Made by a program: the position numbers and the translations under genes. A DNA stretch of 64,000 nucleotides from Clostridia bacterium (lineage in GTDB: Bacteria > Bacillota > Clostridia > TANB77 > CAG-465): NCBI GenBank assembly GCA_017534305.1, contig JAFWCU010000029.1, positions 1-64,000 of the forward strand, in the 5' to 3' direction. A model generated the notes under the pieces. The model saw only the letters and a list, made by a program, of their open reading frames with translations, was not told the DNA's origin and made no database searches. Positions 1 to 8,230 of this stretch are shown here, one piece after another. Position 1 is the stretch's first letter. Every line of letters starts with the position of its first letter.

Positions 1-1115
1 ATAGTTACCTGTAGCATTTCCATCTACACGAACAAATTCATATTTGTTACCATTAGCGGCGTTAATTTCATCTAGTTTGTTAACTGTAGTATATGGCTCG
101 TCAATTCTGTCAGACATATTTTCTTGGTCTGCTAGAACTGTGTTTGTTCCAACTTCTACATAGTTAACCTCAACTTCTGCCATTTTCTTTTGGTAATAAT
201 ATGTTACTACTTGTTTTTCTAATGTGTAGTTTCCAGTAGCATTTCCATCTACTCTTACGAATTCGTATTTGTTTTCATAATTTTGATTGATTTCATCTAG
301 CTTATTAACTGTAGTGTAAGGTTCATCTATTCTATCTGACATATTCTCTTGATCTGCTAGAACTGTATCTGTTCCAAGTTCTACATAGTTAACTTCAACT
401 TCAGCCATTTTCTTTTGGTAATAATATGTTACTGTTTGTTCTTCTCTTGCATAAGTACCATTTTTATTACTTGGCTCTGGAGTTACTAACTCATATTTAT
501 TTGCATTTTCTGCATTGATTGCATCTAATTTGTTTGATGTCTCGTATCCAAGTCCTACTATTCCATTTAATGTTTCTTGTGGACTTAGAACTGTACCACT
601 ACCTTGTTCTAAGTGATTTACTTTAACAACAGCTGGTGCTTTTTTGTATTCATATATTACATATACTGTATTTACTTTCATTGTACCAGAAGTATTTGTT
701 GTACTTCCTACAAAGTCATATTGTTCAGTATGTGTATTATTTATTTCTGTTAATTTGTTTGATGTGTTATATTCATCATCTACTTTTCCAGTTAATGTCT
801 CAGTTTCATATAATACTTCTGTTACAGATTCAGGATCTGATACATCTGTACCTTCTTCTACATGTAATACTTTAACTTGTGTGTCTTTCTTTACATAGTA
901 GTATGTGATATAGATTGTATCTTCTACCATAAATCCAGATACTTCACCATCTACTGAATCGTAGTTATATTTGTTTTCGTTTGCAGCATTTACTTCTGCA
1001 ATTCTATTTGTTGTACCATACTCGTCATCTATTCTTCCGTTAATTGTATATTCTGGAAGCAATTTTGTTGTTGTTCCTTTTTCTAAGTAATTTACAACTA
1101 CTTTTGTTGGTTTTT
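1..1115 (-). repeat. Tandem MucBP-like repeats, 225-bp period
   Basis: Five tandem units encode MucBP-like modules. Unit boundaries, marked by the YYYQKK/MAEVEVNY junction, fall near 181, 406 and 631, giving an exact 225-bp (75-codon) period for the last units. The two leftmost visible units (about 1-180 and 181-405) are nearly identical at protein level but differ at many third codon positions. The array continues past the window edge. Confidence 0.85.
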
Positions 1116-4100
1116 TAACAAATCCAGCATTAACATTAGATTGAGTTAATTCTGGTAAATCTATACTATTTAATTTAGTTATTTCATCTGTTGTTGCAGT
1201 TGTAACATTGAATTTACTATTTATAGTTGTATTAGATCCAACTTCTTTTTCTGTTAGCATATATGTATCATCTGCAACAGTTACTTTAACTAAATATTTA
1301 CCCATTGGTAAATTTGTGAATTTATAATATCCATTATCGTCTGTATTTATTGTTGTAACTGCATGTCCATCTACATCTGTTACTTGTGCACCTGATTCAT
1401 CTGTTAATGTTACAGCTACATCTTTGTATACTTCTTCATCTACATCTTTAATACCATTTGCATTTGCATCTTTCCAAGCAATACCTTCAATTGTTCTTAA
1501 AACAACTTGAGATGTAACGTTAGAAGTTGTCATTTCTTCAGTATCTGGATAAATTTGAGCAGTAGCATTATTTTCATATTTATCCAAACCTTTATTTCCA
1601 TTAGTTTTAAGATAAATATCTACTGTAACGATTTCTTGAGATTCTATTCTACCCATTACTGCAAAAGCTGTAGCGCTATGTAGTATATTTTCACTTGTAA
1701 CATTAGTCCAGCCTTCACCCAAGTTTTCATCTTTACAAGTTATATTTCCTCTTATAGATTCATCATCTGTATATGCTATAGTAAGGTTACTATTATCTGC
1801 TTTTAAGTTTCCTGCACCATCATATTGTTTTACAACTAATCTATCTAGTGTATAATTTCCAGTAAAGTCTGATCCTCTACCATCTCCATTGTATGGCAAA
1901 ATGTCTAATAATTTAAAGTCTGGAACAGAACCATCTGTATTATTCTTATATGATAATGTAAAGTATATTTCTCCATCTTTCTCTATAACTGGAGTTTCAA
2001 CTGTTTTATATAATCTATGTGAAGCTAGGTTTATTACTTGTATTGATACAGTTGCAGTTCTTGTATCTATTTTAGAATTTCCAAGTCTTGTGTCTTCTGA
2101 AGATATTACAACACTATTAGTATATTGAACTCCATTCAAAGTATTTTCATCTATATGAGCATTAAAATATAATGGATCAATATTTTCATTTATTGTAATA
2201 TCATTTATATTCCACACTAATTTAGTTGTACCATCAGAATTATTAGTTATTTCTGGTTCACCATAATTTGAACTTCCAGGTATATATGCCATACCTACAG
2301 GCAACGTATCTGTTAAAGTAACAGTAACACCTGTTTGTAAATCCGAACTTGTTATTGAACTTGTAACTTTAGGTGATATTTTAAATCTAACATCATATTC
2401 ATTTCTTCCTATATCATAATTAATTTTATTACTATCTGTTTCAGTTACTGCAGCAATTGATACTTTTTGTTCAGCACCTAAAACAAGTAAACTATTACCA
2501 TATACATAACCGCCTGCATGAGTACCACTAATTTGCTTTCCATTTTCATCATACTCAGTTTTTTTGTAATTTGGATAACCTGAAGTATATGCAGCAGCAG
2601 GATAAGTATCATAACTATCTAATAAAGTTCTAGAATAAATGCTTCTATCTAAATCTGTTCTCCAAAGTTTTGTAAATTGTACAAATCCATATGTTTGACC
2701 AGCTATCGCTTCGTTAGTAATTTTAAATTTAACATTCATATATGGATAAAATCCAGTTGCGGGTCCAAAAGTTCCAGTATTTTCTATTGATTCAGAATAA
2801 ATAGCGACACAAATATCTCCTTCAGGGATATCATCTAAAGACTCATATAATATTAAGTCTTCAACTTTTCCATTATTCATTTCGGTTTGTGATGTCCAGT
2901 TTGTACCATCACTTTTTGTTGCATAGTATATCTTAAATTGCATTGTATCGTAAAGCATCATAGTAGGTTCTCCTACTATATTAAAAGCTACACCGTCAAA
3001 TTTTACTAACTTATCTTGTGCATATAAATAATCATCTATATCATTTGTTTCGCCAATTCTAGTATGATATCTTACATTAAATTCTTGACCAATAGATGCA
3101 GAACCATCACCTAAATTATACACAGAATGTAAAATCGAGCTATTAGCTGCATTATATATTTGTACATCTTGTGAAAAGCTTCCAGGACTATATCTAACAT
3201 GTTGAACTCTAGTTGCATCATCATTATCAACCTGTTGAGTTGTTACGGTTTGCCCAGAAATAGATGTAGCATTAAAGTTATTAATATTAGTATTCAAATA
3301 ATAGTCTGAATTATCTACAGTAGTATCATCAGTGTCTGGAATTAGAATTTGTATATATCCAACGCTAAAACATCCAATATTTTCGCCATATGCAGGCGCT
3401 GTATTAGCATGTCTCTCATTATTATAATGTGGAAAAATGCCATCAAATTGATATCCATTCATTGTAACACTTAATTTTCCACCATTTTGAACAATGTTTA
3501 TATTACCAGAATTATATACAGAAGTAGATCTATCTGACGTTCTAACACCTCTAGGAGCAAACCATCTAGCATTTCCTCCAGCAGCACCAAATGAAGTTTT
3601 TCTTCCAGGTATTTTAGCAGAACCAAAATTAATTTTATAATTCCATAATAGTGGAGTTGTTAAATTAGTAATATCTATTATTTCATCTGATTGATGTCCT
3701 TTTCTTTCTAATTTTAAATCTATATCAAAAGTAATGTCACCTTGAGGATATTCAATTCCTTTTAATCCTTTAGATGAATTAGTATTATATAATTGAAGAA
3801 TAAATGCATAACCATAGATTCTTCCATCATATGTAGTACCATTATAATCTAAATCTAATGCTCTATTATTTTCATTAGTATTTCTAACCAATTTAATATT
3901 ATAATTAGCCGCAGCACTAACAGTAATATTTTTGCTTTGTACTGTAACTTTTTCATCATCAGTATTTCCATTTAACCACACTTTAAATTCTGGTTGAAAT
4001 TCTGTACCATTAGGAGCCCCTAATATATCTGCGACAAAAACTACAGTTTGCTTGCCTGGAATAGTTATTGCATTTTGGTTTAGCGTATAACAACCAGTAA

Positions 4101-4503
4101 GTGTCATCTTATCTGATGAAAGTTGTGCGTTTTCAACCCAAGCCATTGAGCTTAAATCCCATTTAGCAGTTTCGCTATTAAACTTATCTGAAGGTAATTT
4201 TACTTCAAAATATAATTTACCTCCTTGATAACTTGATGCTCCATCACCATTCAAAGCAAAAGTATTTTCAATAGTCCAAGTTACTTGGTCAAATGATCTT
4301 ACAATATCATTATCTTCACTCGAATCATTACCAGGCTCATCGTTTTCGTCCCATGGGCCTGTACCAGTCTTTGTTTGAATAATCTGTGCAGAACTAATTT
4401 TTGCACCATTATCTGGCAATTGTTCTGCCGCCTTTACTTTTATATTCAAATTTACTACCACCATAAGTAGTACTAAACAAAATAAAATTTTAAGTTTTTT
4501 CAT
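1..4503 (-). CDS. Giant secreted surface protein with DUF11-like, SdrD_B-like and MucBP-like repeats (3' end outside window)
   Basis: The frame is open from the ATG at 4503 to the left edge, so 1501 codons are visible and the C-terminus (probably a wall-sorting or membrane anchor) is missing. The start is preceded by GGGGGA. Residues 1-25 form a signal peptide (MKKLKILF..., hydrophobic core, ending near VKA). A long beta-rich adhesin-like region follows, with a DUF11-like segment around residues 765-850 (LTDTLPVGM...). An SdrD_B/Cna-B-like domain lies at about 1000-1130 and contains a Ca-binding-type loop, DANANGIKDVDE. From about 1131 on there are five MucBP-like repeats of about 75 residues (YYYQKK...EVNYVE). 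The protein probably binds mucin or another host or cell-surface ligand; that role is inferred from the domains only. Confidence 0.85.
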   Translation of the reverse strand, partial: MKKLKILFCLVLLMVVVNLNIKVKAAEQLPDNGAKISSAQIIQTKTGTGPWDENDEPGNDSSEDNDIVRSFDQVTWTIENTFALNGDGASSYQGGKLYFEVKLPSDKFNSETAKWDLSSMAWVENAQLSSDKMTLTGCYTLNQNAITIPGKQTVVFVADILGAPNGTEFQPEFKVWLNGNTDDEKVTVQSKNITVSAAANYNIKLVRNTNENNRALDLDYNGTTYDGRIYGYAFILQLYNTNSSKGLKGIEYPQGDITFDIDLKLERKGHQSDEIIDITNLTTPLLWNYKINFGSAKIPGRKTSFGAAGGNARWFAPRGVRTSDRSTSVYNSGNINIVQNGGKLSVTMNGYQFDGIFPHYNNERHANTAPAYGENIGCFSVGYIQILIPDTDDTTVDNSDYYLNTNINNFNATSISGQTVTTQQVDNDDATRVQHVRYSPGSFSQDVQIYNAANSSILHSVYNLGDGSASIGQEFNVRYHTRIGETNDIDDYLYAQDKLVKFDGVAFNIVGEPTMMLYDTMQFKIYYATKSDGTNWTSQTEMNNGKVEDLILYESLDDIPEGDICVAIYSESIENTGTFGPATGFYPYMNVKFKITNEAIAGQTYGFVQFTKLWRTDLDRSIYSRTLLDSYDTYPAAAYTSGYPNYKKTEYDENGKQISGTHAGGYVYGNSLLVLGAEQKVSIAAVTETDSNKINYDIGRNEYDVRFKISPKVTSSITSSDLQTGVTVTLTDTLPVGMAYIPGSSNYGEPEITNNSDGTTKLVWNINDITINENIDPLYFNAHIDENTLNGVQYTNSVVISSEDTRLGNSKIDTRTATVSIQVINLASHRLYKTVETPVIEKDGEIYFTLSYKNNTDGSVPDFKLLDILPYNGDGRGSDFTGNYTLDRLVVKQYDGAGNLKADNSNLTIAYTDDESIRGNITCKDENLGEGWTNVTSENILHSATAFAVMGRIESQEIVTVDIYLKTNGNKGLDKYENNATAQIYPDTEEMTTSNVTSQVVLRTIEGIAWKDANANGIKDVDEEVYKDVAVTLTDESGAQVTDVDGHAVTTINTDDNGYYKFTNLPMGKYLVKVTVADDTYMLTEKEVGSNTTINSKFNVTTATTDEITKLNSIDLPELTQSNVNAGFVKKPTKVVVNYLEKGTTTKLLPEYTINGRIDDEYGTTNRIAEVNAANENKYNYDSVDGEVSGFMVEDTIYITYYYVKKDTQVKVLHVEEGTDVSDPESVTEVLYETETLTGKVDDEYNTSNKLTEINNTHTEQYDFVGSTTNTSGTMKVNTVYVIYEYKKAPAVVKVNHLEQGSGTVLSPQETLNGIVGLGYETSNKLDAINAENANKYELVTPEPSNKNGTYAREEQTVTYYYQKKMAEVEVNYVELGTDTVLADQENMSDRIDEPYTTVNKLDEINQNYENKYEFVRVDGNATGNYTLEKQVVTYYYQKKMAEVEVNYVEVGTNTVLADQENMSDRIDEPYTTVNKLDEINAANGNKYEFVRVDGNATGNY

Positions 4504-4557
4504 ATAAAATCCCCCATTTTATTCTTACATATTTATTTTACAATAAACCTTAAAAAT

Positions 4558-4583
4558 TATTAATATTAATAATAATATTAATA
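4558..4583. promoter_or_regulatory. AT-only inverted repeat upstream of the surface-protein gene
   Basis: Eleven-base arms, 4558-4568 and 4573-4583, are perfectly complementary around a 4-base spacer and lie about 55 bp upstream of the surface-protein start codon. It could be an operator or a leader hairpin. The composition is entirely A/T, so chance is possible. Confidence 0.4.
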
Positions 4584-4650
4584 CGAATATAACAGGGTTT
4601 TAAAGTACTTTTAATCTTTTTTTAACAATATAGTAATAATTAAGTAACAA

Positions 4651-4684
4651 GAAAAAGAAGCTCAAAGAATAATCTTCAAGCTTC
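4651..4684 (-). terminator. Intrinsic terminator after pepD
   Basis: On the minus strand a GAAGCT...AGCTTC hairpin (arms at 4657-4684) is followed by TTTTTC. It lies 29 bp after the pepD stop codon and separates pepD from the surface-protein gene. Confidence 0.75.
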
Positions 4685-4712
4685 ATTATTTTTTTCTATT
4701 TTATCTTATATA

Positions 4713-6143
4713 TTAATCTAAATCTTCTATCATGTACATTAATGTCTCAAGTAAAGTTTTGCATGATTTAATGTATAGCTTTTCATTAACAGTATGAACA
4801 TCTACTACATCTGGTCCTAAAGATATCATTTCAAGATGTGGCATTTTTTCATAAATCATACCGCACTCAACTCCTGCATGAATTGCACAAACTATTGGTT
4901 CTTCGCCATTATGAGACTTTTTATACGCCTCTTTATATATTTTTTCAAGCTTTGAATTTGGATTATATTTCCATCCAGGATAATCCCCTTCTCCAAGAAT
5001 ATTAAAACCTAAATCTTGAGCTATTCTATTATTGTAATCCATTACTTTAGCTTTATCTTCATCTATACTAGATCTCAATGCTTCACAAATTAAAGCTTCA
5101 CCATTTTCAACTTTCACAATACCAACATTCCCAGATGTTTCGACAAGTCCTTTCACATCTTTACTCATTGCAATAACATTTTGTTTCAAATCTATTAGTA
5201 GTCTTATTAATGAATTACTATCTTCATTTGTAATTACATTAACATCTTTATTAGGTGTACTAATTTCAAGCTCCATTTTTAAATTTTTGTCTGCATCAGT
5301 TACTTCTATTGTTTCAAAATATTCTTGCATTTTTTTGTTAGCATTTTTATCTTTGGTAATAAACACAACTTCTGTTGCATTTGCTATAGCGTTATCCTTA
5401 TTTCCACCAACAAATGATACTATTTGAAAATCTTCTAACATTTCCAAGTATTTAGCAGCAAGTAAATTAGAATTTATTCTTCCTTTGTCTATATCTACGC
5501 CAGAGTGTCCACCAAAAAGTCCTGTAATTTTTAATGTATAAAGTGTAGTATCTCCTTTTATTTCTTCTTGCACCATAGATTTAGTATAACGCATTCTAAT
5601 TCCACCAGCACATCCAACTATTGCTGTATTTTCTTCCTCACCATCTAAGTTAATTAAATAGCTAGCACTTAACCCTTGATAATTAAAATTACGTGCTCCA
5701 TCCATTCCAATTTCTTCTTGAGTAGTAAATAAACATTCAATTGCTGGATGAGGAATATCTTCATCATCTAAAAGTAGTAACAAAAATGCCACACCAATTC
5801 CATCATCTGCGCCTAAAGTTGTATCTTTTGCAGTATAAGTATTCTCTGTTTCAATTATTTCAATTGGATCTTTTTCAAAATCATGAGTACTTTCTAAAGT
5901 TTTTTCGCACACCATATCTATATGTGCTTGAAAAAGAATAGTCTTCTTATTTTCATATCCGACAGTTGCACCTTTTTTTACTATAACATTAAATAGTTCA
6001 TCCTTTTTATATTCTAATCCTTTATTTTTAGCAAATTGGCAAATATAATCTGCTATTTTTTCCTCTCTTTTTGAGTTTCTTGGCACTTTAGATAGCTCTT
6101 TAAATATCTTTAGTACTTTCTCATATTTTTCTTGTATATTCAT
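4713..6143 (-). CDS. pepD: Aminoacyl-histidine dipeptidase (Xaa-His dipeptidase, M20C)
   Basis: A cytoplasmic di-zinc metallopeptidase that hydrolyses Xaa-His and other dipeptides. The 476 residues match the usual PepD length. Metal and catalytic residues are in place: H74 and D76 in QAHIDMVCE, D113 in TLGADDGIG, the EE pair at 143-144 in TTQEEIG, D167 in INLDGEE, and the late IHAGVECG block. The central lid/dimerisation domain (about 185-380) is complete. The start is supported by AAGGAGGAAATACT before the ATG. The upstream gene is a D,D-carboxypeptidase 13 bp away, so the two are probably cotranscribed, which suggests peptide or peptidoglycan-fragment recycling. Confidence 0.93.
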   Translation of the reverse strand: MNIQEKYEKVLKIFKELSKVPRNSKREEKIADYICQFAKNKGLEYKKDELFNVIVKKGATVGYENKKTILFQAHIDMVCEKTLESTHDFEKDPIEIIETENTYTAKDTTLGADDGIGVAFLLLLLDDEDIPHPAIECLFTTQEEIGMDGARNFNYQGLSASYLINLDGEEENTAIVGCAGGIRMRYTKSMVQEEIKGDTTLYTLKITGLFGGHSGVDIDKGRINSNLLAAKYLEMLEDFQIVSFVGGNKDNAIANATEVVFITKDKNANKKMQEYFETIEVTDADKNLKMELEISTPNKDVNVITNEDSNSLIRLLIDLKQNVIAMSKDVKGLVETSGNVGIVKVENGEALICEALRSSIDEDKAKVMDYNNRIAQDLGFNILGEGDYPGWKYNPNSKLEKIYKEAYKKSHNGEEPIVCAIHAGVECGMIYEKMPHLEMISLGPDVVDVHTVNEKLYIKSCKTLLETLMYMIEDLD

Positions 6144-6156
6144 AGTATTTCCTCCT

Positions 6157-7413
6157 TTAGTAATGTATAATTTGAAACTTCTTCTTGTATATTCTTATTC
6201 CTATTTTAACAATTAATATAATTTCGCCAAGCATTAATAATGCAAATAACACTGCTTGAGCTGGATTTTCATGAATCCATATTTTTAAATCTAGTGGTAC
6301 ACGTCTAGTAAGTTTAACTTCTTCACTTCCAATATATTTTCCTTTATAATATACATCTATTTTTCCAAGTGTTTCTCCAACTTTATTTTCCGGGCTTAGT
6401 GTATTTATTCCTTCATACTTTATTTCTACGTCTTCTTTATCCACACTTTCATCATTTTGCATAATTGTTTGAATTGGTTCAACAGCTTGAATATTTATTA
6501 CATCTTTTGTACTTTTAATAGCAGGAAGTGTAACTATTACATCTCCTTCACTTACTAAATCTTTTTCGCTATATGTATCATTTATTGTTTCAAAAATAGT
6601 TTCTGTTTCACTCAAATGATAAAGTGTACCTGGTTTTACTTCACTTCCAAGCACAATACAAATTAATGGTTCTGGAGTTGTTAAAGAATAACTAAGTAAG
6701 CAATATCCCGCATCTCCTGTAAATCCTGTTTTTCCACCAGTAATATTAGATACATCTATATTATAAATGTCTGCAAGTTGGAAAAGTGCATTATGTACTG
6801 TTTTAGTACCATCTTTTATAGTATGTGCATATTGCGTAATACCATATTTTATATATTCATTTTCCATTGCATACTTCATCATTATAGCCATATCTTCTAC
6901 AGTTGAATAATTGTTTTTATCATCCATACCAATAACGTTAGAAAATGATGTATTATTCATACCAAGTTCACGTGCTTTATCATTCATAGCTTGAATAAAT
7001 TTATCATAATCATGAAAAACATTAAGTGCAATGCATGCACCACTATCTGCTCCAGATGGTAGAAGCATTGTCTCAACTAAATCGTAATATGATATTTCTT
7101 GCTTATCTTTAAGGCCAGCAACAGAATATTCTTCATCATAATATTTTTTTACCTCTGGCAAATTAACTATTACTTTTTCATTCATATCTACATTTTCTAG
7201 GCATACTATTGCAGTCATAATCTTAGTCAAACTTGCAATAGGCACTTGTTTTCTAGCATCTTTTTCATAAACAGGATTTAAGTTTTTAAGCTCATATACT
7301 CCCACTTCTTTTGCAGTTAAATTTAAATCTTTAAGTCCTACAGCAAAAGTAAAATTTCCCGTTATAACTATAACCATCACAATAATTAAACTTACTAATA
7401 ATTTTTTATTCAT
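6157..7413 (-). CDS. Serine-type D-alanyl-D-alanine carboxypeptidase (PBP5/DacF family)
   Basis: Trims the terminal D-Ala of peptidoglycan stem peptides outside the membrane. An N-terminal hydrophobic segment (residues 5-24) is the signal or anchor. The catalytic SxxK is S61-LTK64 and the KTG triad is K228-TG in GGKTGFTG. The second motif reads SGA (120-122) where PBP5-type enzymes usually have SGN. A beta-sandwich domain follows, and a C-terminal membrane segment (about 385-408) replaces the usual amphipathic helix. The only good Shine-Dalgarno, AAAGGAG, is about 17 bases from the ATG, which is unusually far. An extended -10 box lies at 7471-7476. Confidence 0.9.
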   Translation of the reverse strand: MNKKLLVSLIIVMVIVITGNFTFAVGLKDLNLTAKEVGVYELKNLNPVYEKDARKQVPIASLTKIMTAIVCLENVDMNEKVIVNLPEVKKYYDEEYSVAGLKDKQEISYYDLVETMLLPSGADSGACIALNVFHDYDKFIQAMNDKARELGMNNTSFSNVIGMDDKNNYSTVEDMAIMMKYAMENEYIKYGITQYAHTIKDGTKTVHNALFQLADIYNIDVSNITGGKTGFTGDAGYCLLSYSLTTPEPLICIVLGSEVKPGTLYHLSETETIFETINDTYSEKDLVSEGDVIVTLPAIKSTKDVINIQAVEPIQTIMQNDESVDKEDVEIKYEGINTLSPENKVGETLGKIDVYYKGKYIGSEEVKLTRRVPLDLKIWIHENPAQAVLFALLMLGEIILIVKIGIRIYKKKFQIIHY

Positions 7414-7470
7414 AATAATATACTATTATTCTCCTTTAATTTTATTCTTTAAATATATTACCTTGTGTGT

Positions 7471-7479
7471 ATTATATCA
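7471..7479 (-). promoter_or_regulatory. Extended -10 promoter for the D,D-carboxypeptidase gene
   Basis: The minus strand reads TGA-TATAAT, with the -10 hexamer at 7471-7476. It lies directly behind the terminator of the preceding gene and about 58 bp before the start codon. No convincing -35 hexamer was seen. Confidence 0.55.
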
Positions 7480-7485
7480 TAAATA

Positions 7486-7517
7486 TAAAAAAATAACCCT
7501 ACAAAATGTAGAGTTAT
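7486..7517 (-). terminator. Intrinsic terminator after the 204-aa membrane protein
   Basis: ATAACTCTAC and GTAGGGTTAT (minus strand) form a 10-bp stem with one G-T pair and a 5-base loop, followed by seven T residues. Confidence 0.85.
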
Positions 7518-7523
7518 CTAAAA

Positions 7524-8138
7524 TTATTCAATTACATCTTTTCCCTTATATTTTTCATCTATTTCTATTTTATCTTCAAAAACAAACTCATAGGTTGCAT
7601 CATATAGTTGTTGGTAATTTAATCTTTTCCATTTCATTTCACTATTATCCATAGCAAGTATTTCTACCATATCCCAAATAAATACCCACCATATAACGCT
7701 TAAAAAATTAGAGAATAATTCAAATCTATCTAAAAATAAATTAATTACCAAAAGTACAATTCCAAGAATTGCAAAAACTCCTGCTTTTTTGTAGTTAGTA
7801 TTCAAATCATACTCAACATCATCTATCTCTATTCCATAGTTATTTTTTATGCTTTTCTTAATCTTTGCTTGTGTTTCTTCATCTACTTCTGGGCAATGTA
7901 TTTCTAAAACAATGTCTGTATTAATTGGTATCATATATGCTATTTCTTCTATATATGCGCAAACTTCATCAGATAATTCCATTTTTTTGTAATCATGTTT
8001 CATATATAATTCATCCACAGATTTAAGCTCAATTGGAATTACAGCTTTTCCTCTTCTCATAAAGTTTTTTTCTACATAGTTTGCTTCACTAAATTTAATT
8101 TTTCTATTTTTTCTATTACCTTTTCTTTTTGCTGGCAT
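7524..8138 (-). CDS. Unrecognised two-TM membrane protein
   Basis: A 204-residue protein with a very basic N-terminus (MPAKRKGNRKNRK), a soluble acidic/mixed region to about residue 115, two membrane helices (about 117-133 and 141-160) and a soluble C-terminal tail of about 40 residues. The start has GAGGAG seven bases upstream. It lies between a zinc-ribbon/SPFH pair and cell-wall genes and is closed by its own terminator. I do not recognise the family. A membrane partner of the upstream YdjG/YdjI-like pair is possible from position, but nothing in the sequence proves it. Confidence 0.7.
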   Translation of the reverse strand: MPAKRKGNRKNRKIKFSEANYVEKNFMRRGKAVIPIELKSVDELYMKHDYKKMELSDEVCAYIEEIAYMIPINTDIVLEIHCPEVDEETQAKIKKSIKNNYGIEIDDVEYDLNTNYKKAGVFAILGIVLLVINLFLDRFELFSNFLSVIWWVFIWDMVEILAMDNSEMKWKRLNYQQLYDATYEFVFEDKIEIDEKYKGKDVIE

Positions 8139-8205
8139 AATTACTCCTCTTTTTCTCTTACATATTAATTATATACATAAAGAAAAAAATATTCAAATAA
8201 TATAT

Positions 8206-8230
8206 AAAAAAAGATGAGTATTTCTACTCA
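8206..8230 (-). terminator. Intrinsic terminator that includes the stop codon of the zinc-ribbon gene
   Basis: TGAGTA-GAAA-TACTCA followed by seven T residues on the minus strand. The TAG stop of the zinc-ribbon gene (8224-8226) lies in the 5' arm and loop of the hairpin. Confidence 0.75.

Noticed and set aside
636..2128. Several plus-strand frames inside the surface-protein gene
   Set aside because: They are complements of the repeat region, without ribosome binding sites; the minus-strand frame is continuous with a signal peptide.
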